Positions 6,991 through 10,238 of a stretch of 10,238 bases of DNA are shown piece after piece. The DNA is from Dunaliella salina (lineage: Eukaryota; Chlorophyta; Chlorophyceae; Chlamydomonadales; Dunaliellaceae), in NCBI GenBank assembly GCA_002284615.2, contig MU069617.1:220822-231059 (forward strand). Direction: 5' to 3'. A model generated the notes under the pieces. It had not been told where the DNA came from, did no database searches, and was given only the letters and a program-made list of their open reading frames with translations. The first letter of the stretch is position 1; every line of letters starts with the position of its first letter. Both the position numbers and the translations under genes were made by a program.

Positions 6991-8499
6991 GCTTCGGCCC
7001 AGGGTTTGGCGGATGGAGTGATCTCATCTCAGGTCTGCATAACTGCATGCCCACCTCCTGGCTACAGCTGGCTTCTGTGCAAGATGGGGCATGCGGAGTT
7101 GTTGGGGAGCTTGCTCTGAGGGTCGGTGGAGGCCAACTTGCAGTAGACTTCTTTGCTTCTCTTTCTCTTGGTCTGAAGTAGTGGGGCTCACTCTCATTTT
7201 CAGCATTGACTGTCAGGTCTTGCCTTAATGCACGCCGGCTGTGCCCAGCCTAGATTTTCCTTCTTCCTTTCTTCTCAGGCTAGCATCACAGACAAAAAGC
7301 AGAACCAAACCCAAACGATACCGGATTCCTTTTGCCGGTCTAGCCAGCAACCCCTTCCACTGAATCGCTTGGCTGGCTGAAGAAAATGCTGCTGGGCTCC
7401 TGTGTGCATTGAGGAATGAGCAATCAGGACCGGATGATAGAGAGTTCCACCAACTGGCTAAGGAAGAAGCAGGACTAATTAAACCTTTCAAATCCACCGA
7501 CCTACTACCTGCCTGGCCTTACCCCTACCTTCAAAATGTTGTGAAGTTCCATGTTCGCAAAAAAAAACACGGGCTTGGATATGCAGACCGTAAGCCAGGC
7601 ACCTACTCTTATTACTAGAGCTTGCTACCAATGTGGTAGGAGCTTGAGCGACGCGCCTTGGGACTTGGCGCGTACCTATTCTCAAATGAAACTTTCAAAA
7701 ATCTGAACTGCCTCTCCCAGAATGTCACCATCCTAGCTATAGATAGTGCTCCCTGCATTCTCTCAGGCTGCCAGTGCCCTGTTATCCACGAAATGAGAAC
7801 TGAGCATCTCGACAGTGGTTGCGGAGCGATCTTAAAAGTATTGAGTGAAGGCTCTAATGCGTCAAATCTTGTGTGCACAAGATCGTATGTAGGAAGTGCA
7901 GATCATCCAGCTCAGCATTCTTTGCACACACCCCTGAGCAATCCAGTTAAGAACTCCTTCACCCCAATTTTGCCGCAATATTCTTAGTGAAGCTGGATGC
8001 AACTCCAATCACCTAGATGCTATCTTGCCCATCCCTCGCCCTACTAATTCAAACAGACAATCCACAGCCCCCTTCTACGGGGTACAGCGTAGACCGGAAC
8101 GCAAATGAAAGAAGACAAGAGAAGGAAACAAAGACTATCTTTGTAAAAAACTCTCCTGACATCAATGAAAGGAAAGGAGACACATCATCAGCACCTGAGA
8201 GGTTGAGCCACGTAACCTGGAACAGAAGAGTCATGCACTAGAAACGCACCATTCCTCAACACAATTTCCTGCAGCAATGCATGCCTTGTTCATGCATGCA
8301 TACACACTTAAGTGTACCATGCTTGCTGTTCACAGCCAGCCTTGCTCATCAACCCATTCCACAGTCAACAGCAGGCTGTGCCCCAGAGGCCTTCACAAAA
8401 GGGCAGGGTTGCAGGAGCAACTCCACATCGCATGAGCAACCTTCTGTGCGCGCACCCCTCCAGTCGCGATGCTCATCACACCAAAAAAAATGAACTAAG
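6991..8499. other. Unassigned sequence with one unrecognised open frame
   Basis: No known gene was identified. A plus-strand frame at 7364-7618 (84 codons and a TAG) reads WLAEENAAGLLCAL ... REFHQLAKEE ... PYPYLQNVVKFHVRKKK. It lies about 85 bases after a pyrimidine-rich run ending in CTCAG (about 7257-7278), so it could be a host exon, or a diverged piece of the LINE domain, where REFHQLAKEE would stand for RETYSKLATY of copy C. Neither reading is secure. Another plus-strand frame at 7658-7987 (109 codons) has no recognisable motif. Two small hairpins lie at 7625-7639 and 7651-7673. Confidence 0.4.
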
Positions 8500-8512
8500 A
8501 TCATCTGCTTTA
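8500..8512. repeat. Target-site duplication of LINE copy C, left copy
   Basis: ATCATCTGCTTTA occurs here and again, identically and in direct orientation, at 9284-9296. A CTAA precedes both, with one extra G in the left copy. The two copies bracket LINE copy C exactly, the right one directly after its tail. Confidence 0.88.
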
Positions 8513-8521
8513 GGGTTTAGC

Positions 8522-9265
8522 ATGCTCAGGTCCAATAGCGAAACGCTGAGAAGCGTGCTGAAAGCGGATCTGAACATTCATTCTCGTGAGCCTTCCAGCT
8601 GGACTGCTCAAGTTTTAGATGCCTTGCAAGGACTGCGGCGCTGTGATTCCTTTGTTGAAGCTGTGCGGCAGGCTACACCTATTTCTATTCAAGAGTTCAC
8701 TGCTGACCTAAGGCACAGGTTGCGGGCAGTGTGGAGAGATGTTGAGGGAGTAAACCCTCGGGAGACTTACAGTAAATTGGCAACCTATCAAACTTTGTTT
8801 GCAGTGCCTTTTGACCAAACTGTGCGTGCCCCAGCCCGCTCACCGAGACACATGCATTTGGATCTGTCTCAACATGTTGTAAGGAATGTTAGCCGATTCA
8901 GACTTAGGGCACACAGGTTGAAGGTAGAGACAGCGGCTTGGGATTCTCGAAACTCTCTTGTGTGTGATTGCTGCTCTAGTGCTGAGATTCAGAATGAAGT
9001 CCATGCCCTTTTGACGNGCAGAAACGCAGCTGTTTGTGATTTGAGGAGAAAGTATGCTTACCTGTTCAACTGCTTCTCAGGTGTTTTCTCAATGGAACAA
9101 CCTTATTTACAGCAAGCTAGTGTCCAGGGTGTGCAGGATTTCCTCTTGCTACACAACAACAAGCTTTATTTGTTTATTTCTGAGCTTGTGGATATTATGT
9201 TGGCTGGCGAGGACCAGTCACAGGCCGATCAGTCGAACAATCTGGCTGAAGGTCCCCAAATGTAA
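8522..9265 (+). CDS. LINE ORF C-terminal zinc-finger domain (copy C), uninterrupted
   Basis: An uninterrupted frame runs across the whole inserted element to the TAA at 9263-9265. The first Met inside the element is at 8522; the frame is also open further upstream to 8312, but that part lies outside the insertion and is flanking DNA open by chance. Key segments in order: VLKADLNIHSREPSSW, FTADLRHRLRAVW, RETYSKLATY, RNVSRFRLRAHRLKVETAAW, a zinc finger (C-x2-C, then x9-His, then x4 and the codon NGC), DLRRKYAYLF and SNNLAEGPQM. The ambiguous base at 9017 hits the last zinc ligand; T would give TGC (Cys), as in copy A. The domain is thought to bind element RNA or target DNA. Whether this truncated product is ever made cannot be told from the sequence. 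Confidence 0.8.
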   Translation: MLRSNSETLRSVLKADLNIHSREPSSWTAQVLDALQGLRRCDSFVEAVRQATPISIQEFTADLRHRLRAVWRDVEGVNPRETYSKLATYQTLFAVPFDQTVRAPARSPRHMHLDLSQHVVRNVSRFRLRAHRLKVETAAWDSRNSLVCDCCSSAEIQNEVHALLTXRNAAVCDLRRKYAYLFNCFSGVFSMEQPYLQQASVQGVQDFLLLHNNKLYLFISELVDIMLAGEDQSQADQSNNLAEGPQM

Positions 9266-9283
9266 ATGTAAATCTAATTCTAA
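9260..9283 (+). promoter_or_regulatory. Tandem TGTAA tail with embedded stop codon (copy C)
   Basis: The coding frame ends ATG TAA, followed at once by another ATGTAA and two degenerate units (TCTAAT, TCTAAA). As in copies A and B, the stop codon sits inside the terminal repeat and overlaps TGTAA, the chlorophyte-type polyadenylation signal. The repeat unit here is six bases rather than eight. Confidence 0.65.
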
Positions 9284-9296
9284 ATCATCTGCTTTA
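9284..9296. repeat. Target-site duplication of LINE copy C, right copy
   Basis: An identical 13-base partner of 8500-8512, directly after the LINE tail. Confidence 0.88.
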
Positions 9297-9539
9297 CATC
9301 TGCTAGCTAAGCCGCAAGCAAGAATTCACCGTGGAACAGGCCATTTCCGGACCCCGGACTCAGCGTTGCGTGGGCATGTGTGTGCTGATTGAGACCTCAA
9401 CACTGATGCTGTTCCGAGGGCCTGTTCCGTAGGCCCAGGTGGAATCGGGACACGTCAGCTTCTCATGACTACCTAAATATCCCGATGGCAGCGCCCATTG
9501 CATGACCGACCACCCCAAAACAAATTCCCCAATAAAATG
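9297..9539. other. Unassigned sequence between LINE copy C and the minisatellite
   Basis: No reading frame or RNA gene was recognised. GGAACAGGCC (about 9333) and GGGCCTGTTCC (about 9418) form a short inverted pair roughly 85 bases apart, which may be fortuitous. An AATAAA lies at 9530-9535, but no gene upstream of it was found. Confidence 0.5.
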
Positions 9540-10042
9540 TTTTTGTTGTTAAGCATGCCAAGTTTCAGGACGGGAAGTGCACAGGGCAAGCCATGCTAGC
9601 CATCTTCTGCTCAGCTACCACAGAGGGGTTTCAGAATTTTTTGCACAAGGCTTCTCCCACTAATCTGGCACTGCACTGCTTCAAGAAAATCTTTTGTTGG
9701 TGGTCTACATGCCAAGTGTCAGGACGGGAGGTGCGCCGGGCAAACATGCTGGCCAGCTACAGAAGGATTTCAGGGCTTTTTGCGCAAGGCTTCTCCCACT
9801 AAATTGACACTGAAGTACTTGAAAAAGCTTTTTTGTTGGTCTGCATGCTGACTTTCAGGGCGGGGACTGCGCTGGGCAGGCCATGCTGGCCAACTTCTGC
9901 TCAGTTACCAGACAGGGGGATTTTGGAACTCTTTGCACAGAGCTTCTCCCATCAAACTGACAATGCCGCATAAACTTTTTTGCTGGGCCTACATGCCGGG
10001 TTGCAGGGCGAGGGGGGCGCTGGCCAGGCCCGGGCGGGCAGG
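9540..10042. repeat. Diverged tandem minisatellite, unit about 140-150 bp, three full and one partial copy
   Basis: Units begin at a T-run followed by GTTG or GCTGGG, at about 9540, 9692, 9830 and 9977. Each contains, in order, a CATGCC/CATGCT word, CAGGRCGGGR, a GGGCA...CATGCTRGCC block and GCTTCTCCCA; a CTTCTGCTCAG is present in units 1 and 3. The fourth copy is cut short near 10042. Unit lengths vary (about 152, 138 and 147 bp), with small indels. Short frames exist, but the repeated structure and the lack of frame conservation argue against coding. Confidence 0.85.
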
Positions 10043-10151
10043 TTTGAACATTACCGTGAAACAGTCAAAAACCTCGGGACTCACACCCCATGAATGGGGC
10101 TTCGCCAAAAAGCGAGTCTTTTCACAGCCTGCGTGTTTTTTCCCTTTCTTC

Positions 10152-10238
10152 CACACACACACACACACAACACACACACACACACACACACAACACACAC
10201 ACACACACACACACAACACACACACACACACACACACA
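10152..10238. repeat. CA microsatellite with 23-bp higher-order period
   Basis: The array is CA repeated and interrupted by a single extra A at 10170, 10193 and 10216, exactly every 23 bases. The unit is therefore eleven CA dinucleotides plus A. The first unit holds nine CA and the last runs into the end of the window after eleven CA. Frames rich in Val-Cys on the minus strand are an artefact of the repeat. Confidence 0.95.

Larger units (their letters stand above)
8513..9283 (+). mobile_element. LINE copy C, 5'-truncated non-LTR retrotransposon (771 bp)
   Basis: The segment lies between the 13-bp direct repeats at 8500-8512 and 9284-9296 and ends in a hexamer tail: TGTAAA, TGTAAA, TCTAAT, TCTAAA (9261-9284, the last base shared with the duplication). 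It carries only the C-terminal zinc-finger portion of the LINE protein. Its start lies 42 bases before the GTGCTG that encodes Val-Leu; copy A starts 26 bases before the same point. The perfect duplication and the undamaged frame make this the youngest-looking LINE insertion here. Its tail differs from that of A and B, which suggests a separate subfamily. Confidence 0.9.

Noticed and set aside
7625..7673. Two adjacent hairpins (CTACCA-ATG-TGGTAG and ACGCGCC with GGCGCGT) as a small RNA gene
   Set aside because: The stems are only 6-7 bp, and no tRNA, snoRNA or terminator features accompany them.
8312..8512. Upstream part of the long plus-strand frame that ends at 9265, as a natural N-terminus
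   Set aside because: It lies outside the LINE insertion defined by the 13-bp duplications and shows no family similarity, so the open frame there is most likely chance.
9530..9535. AATAAA as a polyadenylation site
   Set aside because: No gene ends upstream of it, and the probable host group uses TGTAA rather than AATAAA.
10152..10238. Val-Cys-rich minus-strand frame
   Set aside because: It is a direct translation of the CA array and has no independent support.
1..10238. CRISPR array, prokaryotic operon, or viral genome
   Set aside because: There are no regularly spaced identical repeats with unique spacers and no run of co-directional intact genes. The RT has LINE-type motifs and short direct duplications rather than long terminal repeats.

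Overview
The window looks like a piece of a eukaryotic nuclear genome made almost entirely of decayed retrotransposon sequence and repeats. No intact host gene, rRNA, tRNA or CRISPR array could be recognised. The mixed base composition, frequent GCATGC-type words, long CA arrays and repeated TGTAA words (the usual polyadenylation signal of chlorophyte green algae) suggest a chlorophyte alga, possibly of the Chlamydomonadales/Dunaliella type. That assignment is an inference of low to moderate confidence.

The main content is at least five insertions, seen as six fragments, of one group of non-LTR retrotransposons (LINEs). They are recognised by reverse-transcriptase motifs (one copy only) and by a shared C-terminal domain with a C-x2-C-x9-H-x4-C zinc-finger pattern. 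Copy A (630-1396, minus) and copy C (8513-9283, plus) are short 3' pieces of about 770 bp with clear flanking target-site duplications. Copy C is an uninterrupted reading frame; copy A has one stop. Copy B (about 4013-6145, plus) carries the RT domain (FxD-type motif A, YADD) and the C-terminal domain but is broken by several frameshifts and stops. Copy F (2356-2620, minus) is a very decayed C-terminal piece. Fragments E (3485-4012, minus) and D (6804-6990, minus) are best read as two halves of one older copy split by the insertion of B and an adjoining element X.

Element X (about 6129-6799) is bounded by inverted repeats, with AT-rich arms and a GC-rich core. It may be a small non-autonomous DNA transposon, or an insertion into the terminal hairpin of copy B.

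Layout: 1-599 unassigned; 600-1426 copy A with its 30-bp duplications; 1427-2355 unassigned with a palindrome cluster; 2356-2620 copy F; 2621-3484 unassigned; 3485-6990 nested block E/B/X/D; 6991-8499 unassigned with one unrecognised open frame; 8500-9296 copy C with its duplications; 9297-9539 unassigned; 9540-10042 tandem minisatellite of about 140-150 bp; 10043-10151 unassigned; 10152-10238 a CA array with a regular 23-bp higher-order period running off the end.

The most notable signal is at the 3' ends of copies A, B and C. The stop codon is embedded in a short tandem repeat, TTGTAACC twice in A and B and ATGTAA twice in C, so the stop, a tandem TGTAA polyadenylation-type signal and the LINE tail coincide. 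Two copies (A and C), and probably the D/E copy, also begin at nearly the same coding position, which is unexpected for random 5' truncation.
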